This document shows, in pieces, positions 34,394 through 45,810 of a stretch of 64,000 nucleotides of DNA (its first letter is position 1; every line of letters starts with the position of its first letter). The DNA comes from Diphasiastrum complanatum (taxonomy: Eukaryota > Streptophyta > Lycopodiopsida > Lycopodiales > Lycopodiaceae). The stretch is from assembly GCA_029204225.1 (NCBI GenBank), contig CM055102.1, positions 36,328,585 to 36,392,584 of the forward strand, given 5' to 3'. Position numbers and translations under genes: made by a program. Below the pieces are notes generated by a model. The model was not told the DNA's origin and did no database searches. It saw only the letters and a program-made list of their open reading frames with translations.

Positions 34394-34397
<4 letters not shown>

Positions 34398-35772
34398 CAA
34401 GCCTGTAGAGTTGAGAGATCCTGCAGTCCACAGAATAGCCATATCTGGAGCCAGTCTCGCATTCATGCTGCAAGACTTTAGCTTTTCCCAGGGAGACTGT
34501 GATGGGATTATTTTTGGCCATCTTCAAAGGCGATCGACTGTGAATTTACAGGATGATGATGAAGAACAACAGGTGACTCATGAAGAAATTACTGCAATGG
34601 TGACTGGTTATTGCTGCAGTGGTACTTTATTCAGCTTCTATGATGCAACAGGCCGTATTCACCATAAAAAGCTTGCTAATTTGATAGGAGAAAGAGAAAG
34701 ACGGGGTGGAGATCCTGTAATTGGCTGGTTTGTTGGGAGACGCAATACACCTTTGAGGCCCTCTATGCGCGAGATAGCGGTGACATCCCACCTAAGACTG
34801 TTAACCCCTCAGACAAGAACTTTGTCTTCTGAAACTCGCGGGGACAGGCAAGGGTCTGCTGGAGGAGATAATTCTTATGAGAGTGGGGCTATTCTAGTGA
34901 GTGGAAGAGCTGATGACAATCTACTATTATCAAAGAACCATGCTCAAGATGGAGGTCCCAGTAACGATGTCCCTATCACAAAGGAAGATAGAGTTTCAGG
35001 GCAAGGAATCAGAATCAATTCAGGAATAGGAGCAGGTACTTCATCTAATTTGGGCATCAAATCGGGTGCTAGTTCTTCCAGTGGAAGTGCAAATATTGGA
35101 CGCAAACTGTTGTCCACAGGGGTTGAATCAAGTAGCAGGAATGTAGGGCACTCAGTTGAAGTTAAAATTGTTCAAGCAAGGGAAAACAATTTTCCAGGTT
35201 CAGGTGCCTTTCCTTCACAGCCATCTTCGCCTAGTAGACAAGCTGTTGGAATTCCACATTCATCTCCATGCTTGTTTCTTCTCTTATCAGAGTCAGGTTC
35301 CCGGAATGAAGTGCAGACACATGAATACAAAGCATTTCAGTATCATAGGAAGAGTGAACAAATTGGTACTTTTGAACCTAGGACTATCACAATTATCAAT
35401 GTTGGTCCTGCATTTCGTGGACTTTATAATGTCTTTACCCCTGTTTCTCCTTTTCCTTGGCTTTCTGGTATGTCAGAACTTGAAGAAGGCAGTGATGAGG
35501 TTGATAGCCTGAGAGGGTCAACCGATATCAGAAAAGGGAGTGTAAATTCTTTTCGTAGTCCTAGTCAAGTTGTGAAAACAAGCAGTAAAAGAGAAGAGAG
35601 GATGTTAAATTTGTATGCAGAGGGCTATTCTTTGGGCAAATTAAACAGTTTCTTTAGGGAGAATGGACATGAAGGCGTCTCAAATCTGGAAGACCTTTAT
35701 GCTGGAATGCTCATGAAGCTAGAGACTTTGGCCAAAGAAGTTAGTGAAAATGCTACAGCACTTGCTGAACAG
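34393..35772 (+). CDS. Abraxas/FAM175-like protein, main coding exon (MPN-minus scaffold)
   Basis: 460 codons open without stops. Residues 14-150 look like an MPN domain of the FAM175 (Abraxas/Abro1) type: 'RIAISGASLAFMLQDF' (14-29), 'CDGIIFGHL' (36-44), 'CSGTLFSFYD' (75-84) and 'VIGWFVGRRNT' (109-119). Where active JAMM proteases have HxH, this has Val-Gly-Arg-Arg, so it would lack deubiquitinase activity, as known for Abraxas scaffolds of BRISC/BRCA1-A complexes. A Ser/Gly-rich linker (150-285) is followed by 'CLFLLLSES' (292-300), 'FEPRTITIINVGPAFRG' (326-342) and 'PFPWL' (353-357). Residues 400-460 are helical coiled coil, the expected partner-binding end. The ATG at 34393 follows a GA tract. 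Reading on past 35772 gives 11 more codons then TGA; splicing to 48216 is the preferred model. Confidence 0.8.
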
Positions 35773-35863
35773 GTCCAGATTCTTTCCTTCTCAACTGAAA
35801 GACTTTGAGACACACAAGTTGTTTCAATTAATTGTTTTGCAAAACGGCCTACTGTCCATTGAC

Positions 35864-35866
<3 letters not shown>

Positions 35867-35914
<48 letters not shown>
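35867..35914. repeat. (GA)24 microsatellite
   Basis: About 48 bp of GA, then TTATTATTATTTTTT, in the proposed large intron or 3' flank. Confidence 0.97.
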
Positions 35915-35916
<2 letters not shown>

Positions 35917-36297
35917 ATTATTATTTTTTGACGTAGTCAAAAAGGCATATAAGACTAGTAATAGTACATTTCAAGTTTGTGTTACATCTAAGGGAGTGTA
36001 CGAACATCTCCAAACAACAAAAGTATAAATACACATAGGCTAAAAGCTAATATAAAGAGAGAGTAACAACTCTAGATAAATACAATAAGGCGTAATGGCC
36101 ATGTAAAAAACATAAATGTTATGTGCTTTCAGCTGACGATGATCGTGTCTGTGTCTCTAACTCTGGCTGGTGTGGGATCTTTGAGTGTGTGCACTCATGG
36201 TACGTTTGGAGGCTCTAGCAGGAGGGTACTGTGCTATATATAGTTTCTGATCTTTATGGGGATGTCTTGTAAGAATAGGTGTATTCTAATCACCTGA

Positions 36298-36850
36298 TTA
36301 AGAATTCGCCCGTGATCTTTTTCTAGAGAAGGCCTTACTGGGGTCCATCTTAATCCCATCTGCTGAGATAATGTGATCTAAATTAGCTACTTCTTCAACG
36401 AAGAATTCACACTTGGATTCTTTAGCATAAAGCTTATGCTTTCTAAGCAGTCGAAACACCTTTCTGAGGTGTTTAAGATGCTCCTGCCTCGTTTTACTGT
36501 AGACGAAGATGTCATCTAAAAATACGACTACAAACTTACCCAAGTATGGTCTGAGGACATTGTTCATCAAGGTCATAAAAGTAGCTAGAGCATTTGTGAG
36601 ACCAAATGGCATCACCTTAAAACTCATAATGACCATGACGCTAAAAGTTGTTTTCAGGACATCTTCCGACTTTATACGGACTTGATGATATCCCGATCTT
36701 AGGTCTATTTTGCTAAAAAACTTAGCCCCGTCGAGTTGATCAAACAATTCGTCTGCCTGAGGCATAGGATACTTATTCTTAATTGTGACTTTATTGAGGG
36801 CTCTGTAATCTACGCAAAGATGCATAGATCCCTCTTTCTTTTTCACCAAA
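36298..36850 (-). pseudogene. Ty3/gypsy reverse transcriptase, C-terminally truncated
   Basis: An open stretch of 183 codons with '[19 protein letters not shown]', '[11 protein letters not shown]', 'PFGLTNA', the catalytic '[11 protein letters not shown]' box near 36515-36485 and '[13 protein letters not shown]'. It ends right after 'GIKMDPSK'. RNase H and integrase are missing, so a deletion or recombination truncated the element at about 36300. Confidence 0.92.
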
Positions 36851-37460
36851 AGGAACCATGTGGCAAATCTTCAGGAAAAACATCTTTAAATTTAGACAAT
36901 CAAGTTTCTAATTTATTGATTTTTAGTTGTAAAGAATTGGAAATAGAAACTTCAGGAATAAACTGAAAGTCACATAAGAATACCTGATGGTCATCTTCTC
37001 CGATTTGTTGACAGAGCTCTGAACTGTAGACCAAAGGGCTGTTGGGAACATCGTGCTCCCCATGCAACTGGATCTCTCGGCCTTTATGCTGAAAGCTGAG
37101 GGTGTTCTCCTGATAGTTTCTGTGGAGGGAAGCTCCTAAATTGTAGAGCCAGTCTCTCCCGAGAACAATGTCTGTGCGATCCAGCTGCATTATCTGAAAG
37201 TTTATTTCATCTTGGTACCCCTGAATACCAAGATTTAGATTACTTACCATAGTTTTCCAAATTTTCTTATCTTCACCCTTAGCTAATGAAACTATGTACC
37301 TATGCTGACTAGGTACTTCTGGAAGTCTGAGTTTTTTAACAAGGGTGTAGTTGATGAAATTATGGGCACCCCATCATCAACCATAACTCTGACTGACTAA
37401 TCACCAACTTTCCCATGCATAAGTACTAGGTTATGCGGCCCAAAGTTGAAGGGTCTCGCT
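36851..37460 (-). pseudogene. Ty3/gypsy protease region
   Basis: A 'VMVDDG' near 37390-37370 stands where the catalytic D(S/T)G should be: the middle residue is Asp. One frameshift at about 37365 then gives 'HNFINYTLVKKLRLPE'. 'DIVLGRDWLYNLGA' (37170-37125) is the conserved C-terminal loop. Part of the element with the RT at 36.3 kb. Confidence 0.8.
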
Positions 37461-37609
37461 AGCATTGCAGAGGTTAGCTGGCAATAGTGTTCATGATCTT
37501 CATGATACACTTTGATCTCGGAAGCTGCCGAGTCACTGGAGAAACTTACGGTCTACACAAGATGAACTTGTTTTTTATCTTTCTTATCTTTTTTAGTGAA
37601 AGGCCCCTT

Positions 37610-38617
37610 GGGACACTATCTGACTGTGTGTCCCTTGCCCATGCACACAAAGCACAAATGTTCTTGTTTGGCTTTCTCAAAATCTTCTGGTTTTAAGGGC
37701 TGTATGAGCGATGGGCGTTTCTGAGGAGCTTCTCTCTTAACTTTTTCTTCTTTTTTTCTTTTTAAAAATTTCTTTTTAGATTGAAAGTCCTTGTAAGGAG
37801 GCTGCTCAGAAAGATGTTGTCTCACCCTCTTCCTACCCACTGAATCATCATAGATTTGAGCATATCTGAGAGCTTGCTCTAGGGTAGTGGGCGAGTTTCT
37901 CTGGACCTCTACTTTATTCTCATCTTTGAGGCCACGGACAAATCCCCTGACTTTCTGATAGTCATCCATATTTTTAATTTTTAAGATTGCTTATCGATAC
38001 TGCGAGATATATTGGATTAGGGACTTGTCCATTACTGTTTTCTCCTAGGCTTTCCAGGCTCTATCAAGTTCATTTTCAGGTAGAAATTCTCTTAGGAAGG
38101 CTTCTTCAAAGGCCTTAAATGACGGGGGATTCTGCCCAGTCTCCTGGAGATTTAACCACCACTTATAGGCCATGGGCCCTAGGGAAAGACTGGCCTCTAT
38201 AGCTTGCAAATGGTCAGGGGTCTGTTGAAGAGCATGAATGTTCTTCCATTTGCTGAGGAAGGTTTGTAGAATATCTGCATTTCTATCCTTCTCCTCCCCA
38301 ATAAAAGTAGGAGGTTTTAAGTCTTTAAAGACACTAGGATGAGACCGCACAGGCTCACCCGCAACTGATGGAAGTGGAGAAGGGGACAACTGAGAAGTGG
38401 AGGGAAGGCTTCCTTTCGCGGAACTCAAAATCAAGCTTTTGAGTTCAGCGAACGAGTCGTCCACACTGGACTTGAAATTGGCTAAAGCCAGTTTCAGTTC
38501 ATCCACTTCTGTTGCCAAGTGGAGAAACTGCTCCTTGGTAACCAATTCATCGAGTTCTTCGGCGAATTGTTCCTGTTCCTCAACTTCCATGGGTACTTTC
38601 CCCTTACTGAAACCCAA
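37610..38617 (-). pseudogene. Ty3/gypsy gag with zinc knuckle interrupted by a stop
   Basis: ATG at 38617. A coiled-coil N-terminus leads to the capsid region ('PTFIGEEKDRNADILQTFLSKW', 'ASLSLGPMAYKWW'), a frame break near 38040, 'GFVRGLKDENKVEV', a basic stretch near 37790-37740, and the knuckle 'CFVCMGKGHTVR' at 37660-37625, where a TAG stop replaces the residue before the last Cys. Two frames plus that stop inactivate it. Confidence 0.88.
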
Positions 38618-39395
38618 GGCTTCTGTTTCAAGTTCGTCGATGCCTCTCTCCGGGGGTTGATCAGGTCCCTAAGGAGTGGTTTCTTTCAGAACTGATAGAG
38701 AGGTACCTTAACTTTGGTCTGAAAAATAGAAAAGAGATTGACTAATCTGGAGAACAAAAGTAGAGTACTTAGCTCTTTCTTAGGACTGTACTTCTAGAGA
38801 GAAAAGCAAGAAACCCCCTCAGTTCTTCCACAACTGTCCAATCCGTCTTCTTTAGCTACATACTGTCAAGATAAGGTAATCTGGGAATTGCAAACAAGTT
38901 TCTGATTTCGTGTGCTCATTACCCCTGCTGTCTAAAATACTGATTTACTGTCTGGGAAATCAGGATGGAAAGCTAAAAGGAATGCAAGCAAATTTTCTTG
39001 CTCTCTTCCCTCGCTATCTGAGTAGTGGCTCAGTAGGTCCAGAAAACGAGATTTGAAGCCAAAAAAACCATGCAACTTCCGGATTTTCAAAGGCCCCCTG
39101 CTCGCTGGTCAGTTCGCTTTCTCTGACGCAAAACCCTGCTGGAAAAATACAGATAAATAGCTGCAAAAACCCACGCTAGACCTGCATCCCAAAAGCGCTG
39201 GTCTACCAGGTCCCTGCTGTCCTAAATCTGATCTAAATTTCAGAGATTTCTCACAAAAATCAGGCTTAAACCCTGAATTTGCAGCGCTGGACCTATACAA
39301 TGCTTCCCCTTCAGAATCCGCTCAGATAGTAGTATTTTACTCGAAATCGGAAATAAATCACTAAATTTGCAGCGATGGATCTAGGCTACAAAACG

Positions 39396-39407
39396 GCTTT
39401 GATACCA
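39396..39407 (-). other. Primer-binding site (tRNA-Met, one mismatch)
   Basis: The minus strand reads TGGTATCAAAGC, one change from the usual TGGTATCAGAGC, placed 1 nt from an LTR edge. Confidence 0.75.
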
Positions 39408-39408
39408 G

Positions 39409-39766
39409 TGTAAGAGATCCTAACACCACAGTAGGGTAAACACTAACTGTACCACCCAGCCTTGCCTACTCCCTGATATGGAGCAAGCCCCTCCTAGCCC
39501 AGTGTGAGGCCTGGTAGCATGCATACTGCCAAGTGTCGGCCACGTGGCTCTGTTGTGGCCGACTGCACGTCGGGACCCAACGTGGGGCCCTATCCTGCTG
39601 ACAGGGTCCCTTTACTGTGTTAGGCCCGCCATAGCTATGGACCGTGCCGGGGCACACTACTCACACTGTCTTGCCCTGTTGGTCGTGTACGCTGGACACG
39701 TCCCTAACTGTGGTATCTGACCTCCTGTGTTCTCTAGGGTTCGGCACTGGTTACGTGCTCGTAACA
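39409..39766 (-). mobile_element. 5' LTR of the gypsy element at 36.3-38.6 kb
   Basis: On the minus strand it begins TGTTACGAGC (39766) and ends GATCTCTTACA (39409), 358 bp, next to the PBS and upstream of gag. The first seven bases match the LTR family at 30.3-30.8 kb. Its 3' LTR is absent because the element is truncated within RT. Confidence 0.8.
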
Positions 39767-42700
39767 GACCCCCCAAGCGACAGTAGCAGGGGGGCGCTGC
39801 CCCCCCCCCCCAGTAGATAAAAATGGGGTCCAAATGCGCACCGATAAGGGCCCAATATTTATGCCCCCAACTGTATGCACATTGCACTCATATCTTGCAA
39901 AAGTGATCATCTTGCTAGCAAGCTGTAGCATTTGCCATTAACAATTACTGAGAACCAGAGCAAATAACAACCAAAATCACCAAATAGCTACTAACTTTTA
40001 TCTGTTTGTGCCCTATCTACTGCACTTTCGGGAGGCAAAACGCTGGTTTGACTATTGCTCTCCTACAAAAACTTCAGCGGTAAGCTATTTTTCCAAAAAA
40101 AAAAATTAGAATATAAAATTTTTGACGATTCGCTGTTCAGAATTGTGATTCTCATAATCGCGTTTTGCGAACCCAACGAATCGCGATTCGCTGTAACTAT
40201 GTTATGAAATAACACCCTTTAAGAAATATTCTCTCTTAAAGTTGACAGGGTTACAGGATTCTCAGTTAAAGAAGTGTTGTTTATAGATGGAATAAGATCT
40301 GAAGAGATATGCTATGTCGTGAATCTTTGTGGGATCATAAATTCTTTTGTACAAACTACTAATCCTGTGGATCTACAAAGTGTGGACTGAGTTTATATGC
40401 ATGCATAAACTAGTCACTAACACATAGGCATATTGATGAGAATTGTATAGAGACAATTTCTCGCTAGGTAATAGTGATTTCCCAATGAAAATTACTTATT
40501 GACCTAGGATAGATTTAGAATTAGATTGAATGTGGTGTTTTTGGATCCACACCTAAACATTCAAATATTTACTGAACGCGTTACAACTAACCGAATCAGG
40601 GGCATTACGTCTGAGTTAGTTGTTTGAATCTATAGTATGATTTTATTTACTGATACTGTAGTTTATATGTATTGCTTATAAGTCACAACCTTTATGAGTC
40701 ATTTTTGGATTCATATATAGGGTTTTGTGCATAGAGTACACGAGAACTTCTGCATTTAATCTTTCCTTGATTGAAAAAGGATGGGATGCTATCCCGGAAA
40801 CTCAAGTGGAGGTGGATAGTTATTGGAAGCCAAAAGTCCGAACTTCTCGTAAAGAAGTTCCGGTGAATCTCAAGTTATTCTAGATTAGATTGGACCCTAA
40901 CTTTGAAATGACACTTTGTGCCATGTCTAGAGTAAGGGAGTTTTTTGTTGTAGAGAATAGATTAAAACAATCAGCCTAGGACCCTAGTAATGTTGATTTC
41001 AAGGACTACTTGAGCCTAACACAACTAGGAATGAAACATGCAATATGAAATCTTGACATGCAATTGTCATGCAAGTAGAAATGGAGAAACGGCAAGCCAA
41101 ATTTTGATCCTAGTTCAAGTCTATGTGAACTGATCAGATCCTAATCATCCTCTAATTTGGCCTCTAATCATTATTAGTGATGGCACCCTTCTAATAGAAA
41201 ACAAATGCTTTTGATTTCATTAATTTCTTAGAAGTATTCAAGGAGAAAAATGGAATTTACAGATCTGAGGCAGCACCCAATCAACAATGATCAGTGGGCT
41301 GTTCTGGCTCCAAGCATGCAACCAATGATAGTAAAAGTAGTATGGCTGGTAGCGCCCTCCTCCTACAAGCAATTTGCACTTGATTTCACCAGAATTGGAT
41401 GAGTAATGATGGAGGTCCACCGGAAATCAGATCTGTCCCTGCAGCGAGTTCCTACACAAAGAAAATGAAGAATGGAGCAAGAAGACACAAAACACAATGA
41501 AGATGGAAGAAAGTTTCAGATCGCTCTCTCACCATCTCGTGGTAGTAGAGTGATTTCCTCTATTAAATAGACTTTGTGAATGTACAATGGTTGGCATACA
41601 AATGCCAAGTGTCTAATTCCTATGCATGCATTTGCATGCCACGTCTAATGCTAATAGGTGGAAATCTAACTAGTACTCCCCCATGCACATGTGCATGGGG
41701 GTCTACCAAACTCAAGTGGAGTCATAGGCATCATCATGCAAGAAGGCCTTCACCACGAGTTTGGGACTTAGATCCAAAAAAAAATTGCCTAAGTTTTTGG
41801 GCCTTAAAAATTTGGACCCAATTATTGACCATGTGGCATGTACTATTCATTTGACTAGGTTTATAAGTTCAACATTTTTGAGGATTACAATTCTTACAAA
41901 GGCATCATAAGTGAGTTGGATAAGTCCAAAACTTTCCTTGTGGAAAGGACTTTTTAGAGCAACTCATGTGTTTTCTAAGAATAGTAATATTCACGTTCTC
42001 TTATTGACAAGCATAGAATATAGATCCAATGAGTTATGATTGACGAATCATAGTTCAGATTCTAGTTTATACTTGATTGGTTAAGAGAGGATAACGTGCG
42101 TGATCAAAAGAAAGATGCTTTGTGCATAATTCTTTTGATGGCCATCTCCTTGGTGTTATCATTTGTAAGCATTCACAAAAATTCCCCTTGTAAATTTTTT
42201 AGTGTGCCTCAGCCAAATTGCCTTGGTACATGTTGTGATTTAATTACCAAAAAGTTTTAACCTTAGGAAGTCTAAGGTTAGACTTAAAAAAACAAAAACA
42301 ATATAAAAATCGAGAGTCAAGGTATATATTAAGTTGGAAACCCTTCTTGCAAGATGTTGGCAACTCCAAGGTAGTTAAAAATTAATTTAATTACTTAGGT
42401 TCCTAAGGTCCTAAGTTAATTATTTTAAGTTGGGTCCAAACTCTTGACATGCAAGAGTTTACTTGGGTCCTAACATTTTTAATCTCTCTCTAGGTGAAAT
42501 TTGTGGGTCCTTGGGACTCATGCATGGAGAGAATGCATGCAAACACCTAGAGGAACTCAAATGGCTCATCAGTCTACTACCAAGCAATGTAACCTTGATT
42601 CTCAACAAAAATTATAAAAGAGGCTCTCCACTCCTTCATCGAGTATCCAAGAGAAATCATTTGTGGAGGAGAAATCGATTGGAGAGGGTGCAGAGCCTCC

Positions 42701-42828
42701 CCCTTCCCTACATTCTTGTTACTGATGTTTGCTTAAATGTTCTTGCATGTTAATTGCATGTGGACTTTTAAGCCTCAAGGCAACTTGTGGGCTTATTAGA
42801 TCCAAAATCCTCAAGCTTCCGCTAAACT
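39767..42828. other. Unassigned intron/spacer sequence
   Basis: AT-rich with short unrecognised ORFs. C10 and A10 runs occur near 39799 and 40096. A 24-bp palindrome lies at 41678-41701. No domain is recognisable in any frame. Confidence 0.45.
41678..41701. repeat. Perfect 24-bp palindrome
   Basis: CCCCCATGCACA and its exact reverse complement TGTGCATGGGGG abut with no loop. It is embedded in AT-rich spacer. Confidence 0.9.
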
Positions 42829-43140
42829 TTGATGTCTAGAATTGTGTTTTTACATGCTCTAGGCCGTCCCGATTTGCATCACTTGGAAAGGTCGTTATCC
42901 TTGATGGAGATTGATTATAATAGTAGTAAGCAGTCGGCTACAGGTTATAGCCCCTTCACGCTTTTGTATGGTTTTGAGCCTAGATCACCCATTGCAGTAG
43001 AGATTCGTACGATCAAGTTTCAAAAAGTAGCGTTTTCTGCACAAGGACCATATCAGATCTTGAAAAAAGATTGGATCCTTGGCAAACTTGGCAGTGATAA
43101 TTTGGTGTTGTATCATTTGAGAAAGCATAGTGACTTGTAG
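42829..43140 (+). pseudogene. Ty3/gypsy integrase C-terminal fragment
   Basis: 'NSSKQSATGYSPFTLLYGFEP' is the conserved integrase C-terminal core motif. It is joined to 'GPYQILKKDWILGKLGSDN', a GPY-like segment, with most of the sequence between them deleted. No catalytic residues are present. Confidence 0.75.
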
Positions 43141-44000
43141 CTGGGATATTATCAAGCCCCTACCAAGGATGCACTAGCCAAGCAAGCCGCAACAAAGCAA
43201 CACAAGGGAATCGGATGGTGGACAAACCAACCCAACCAAATCTAGATCTTACGGATCTAGCCCCCAAGCTATGGATCAATCTCTCACAAGGGATAGAGGA
43301 GTCACACCAGCAGCATGTAGCTACTGGCATCACAATCAAGCATACACTAATGAGAGCCCAATGGGTATACTTATACTCTCCAAGGCCCATGCACCACTAG
43401 TAGTGCACTGTGACACCTCACTAGACACCTCTACAGCCTAACTAGGCCACGTCATCTAGATCCCCTATGACTCACTGATAGACCCATAATAAACCACCAT
43501 CATGAGCTTAGGCCTCCAACCCTTAATTATGACCATATGCACATGGGGCCCCAAACATCATAATTAACTTACGGGTCGAGGTAGGCCCACTGACCTCTAG
43601 CGGGATAATCAATCCGAGATTAGTCGTGGGCATGACATTCTTTTTATTCAAGTTCTGATCTCAGAACTTAAAGCTAGGGAAGTTCCTTTCAGGCTACCTT
43701 CCTGTTCCTAGGAATCATCATCGTCTGTGCGACTCGTCCATCGAACCAGATGCTTGGTAATTATACGATTTCTCAATTGTTTAGATCTTGAGGCCAAGAT
43801 CTTTTTGGGGTCAAGTCGAGTCACGCCCGATGATTCATCCAACAGGTCCAATTGGTCTCCATAACCAAGATGCCCCCCTTCATACAAACTCTTCTTGAGT
43901 CAACTTACGTGAAAAACCAGGTGCACTTGCATTCCTTCCGGGAGGTCCAAACCTTCCGTTACTAGTTGATGCTCTCTTTCGACTTATAGTGTATATCCAA
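43141..44000 (-). pseudogene. LTR-like segment and chromodomain remnant of a gypsy chromovirus
   Basis: From 43940 leftwards a frame ends with 'RNRIITKHLVRW' and a DDD/W region near 43760-43690, the signature of an integrase chromodomain. Lower sequence (43145-43640) contains AACCCAACCAAATCTAGATC and CTAGCCCCCAAGC, also found in the LTR at 30.3 kb, so it is probably the 3' LTR, without clear ends. Confidence 0.5.
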
Positions 44001-44639
44001 AGAGCTTTGATTCTTCTAACAAAGAAATACTTACATATGGCAATAACTTCTTCAATGCAACTTCATAGACAGGGCTTATAGTCTTCTTGGCACTAACAGG
44101 CAACTTGCCTTCTACACATAATCGGCATTCCCATCTCAGACCTAAAAGGCAGTCATGAGTATATCAGATGCTCTATCCATTGGCAGGGAGAGTTGGGTGT
44201 CGAACTTGACTGTTATCAAGCTCACTTCTTGGAGCTAGTTGCATCAGGTTTTGCAGTCTTACTGCAGTATCCTGATTATGGATTATCACACTGCCGGGAC
44301 AGATCTGTGTCTCTTCACATCAACTTGCTTTTAAGATAGGACGATTCCATGGTATTCCATGAGAGGCTAGGATATGTCAAATGTGTTCATCGGGAGGTCT
44401 AAAGACCACTTCATTTTCAAACATCCCGTTTACTGAGATCCATGGGGGTTATCATTGCCTCTTCAGAGACTCGGATGCTATTCTACACGCTCTTATCCCC
44501 TACAAGGATCCCAAGTTGCCCTTATGATATATGACATGTTCTTGTTACGGAGTGATTTGTGCCAATATGACTAGTCAGACAATTGGGGGACACAGCCTCA
44601 TATCACAATAGTCTCAGTTGGCTAAGACCTCAGAATATT

Positions 44640-45595
44640 TTAGAGCTTCAGATCTTTCTAGGAGTAGGCCTGCCTAAAACCCAAAAGGGTAATGACGCTA
44701 TATGGGTCACAGTTGACCGTCTGACCAACATGGCTCATTTTATTCCGACCAAAACAACCCTTAGAGCTCCAGAGTTAGCGAGGTTGTTTGTAGATGGGTT
44801 ATTTAAATTGTACGGTCTAACTTCCGACATAGTCAGCGACCGGGACAATAAGTTTAATGGAAATTTTTGGAGGGCAGTATTCCATCATCTCCATACTAAA
44901 CTTAATATGAGTACCACCGACCATCCACAGACGGACGGTCAAATAGAGAGGGTAAATTAAGTGCTGGAGGATATGCTTCGCGCATACGTTAGCAAGAAGC
45001 AGACTAATTGGGAGGAGTATCTCTCGATATTAGAGTTTGCTTATAACAGTACCAAACATTCAGCTACGGGATACAACCCATTTATGCTGATGTACGGTTT
45101 TTAGCCACGCTCACCCACAGCTGTAGGGTTTACACAAGAAAAAGTTGAAGCAACCAAAACTATTTAGAGGACCTAAACCAGATGATAGAACATGCTAAGC
45201 GTAGCATCAGGCAGTCCCAGGATCGAGCCAGGCATTATGCAGATTCACTCAGACGGGATGTGCAGTTTTCCGCTGGTGAGAAAGTCTACTTGAGAGTCCC
45301 AGTTGACTCTAAAACCCTCAAATCAGGAGTGTGTGCTAAGTTGTCTCCTAGGTATTGTGGTCCCTTTACCATCAGTAGGAGACTAGGCGAGGTCACCTAC
45401 GAACTAGAACTCCCACACATCAATAAGGTTTTTCCAGTTTTTCATGTAAGTCAGTTACGAAAAGCCTTAGCCAGATCAAGAAATCTGGTAGGGGACAATG
45501 TTCTAGTTCTCCCATTGGATTCTCAGCAACCTCCACATGAACCAGAGGGGCCTGGGTCCACTCTCCATGCCCTGGCCTGTGACCGTATCAAGTGA
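44640..45595 (+). pseudogene. Ty3/gypsy integrase, catalytic core to C-terminus
   Basis: Plus strand. 'VTVDRLTNMAHFIPT' holds the first catalytic Asp, 'DIVSDRDNKF' the second, and 'QTDGQIERVN' the Glu; a stop follows directly. After it come 'LEFAYNSTKHSATGYNPF', 'VYLRVP', 'LSPRYCGPFTI' and 'FPVFHVSQLRKAL'. Stops near 44958 and 45103 and shifts near 45165 inactivate it. No RT is upstream, so it is a 5'-truncated fragment. Confidence 0.92.
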
Positions 45596-45810
45596 GATCC
45601 GACCTCCATCCTAGATAGTGTCCCATACCACTACCTAGGCTCTCAGCCATCTCCTGCCGCAAGCTAGCATACATCCTGGTCGTGCACACACTCTCCATCC
45701 ACCTCCTCCTAGGTAGATAGAATGGATGGCATATGAGTCCCCCTCCCCTTGTATACCTCCAGTCTCAAGTTTAGGGTTGGGACCCAAGGGAGTTGGGTCC
45801 CTAACATTCC
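45596..45810 (-). mobile_element. Partial 3' LTR (TGTTAGGGACCC...)
   Basis: On the minus strand, directly after a purine-rich tract (AAGGAAGAGGGAA, 45811-45823), sequence begins TGTTAGGGACCCAACTCCC, the expected start of a 3' LTR for the minus-strand chromovirus. Its far end is not defined and meets the plus-strand integrase fragment. Confidence 0.5.
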
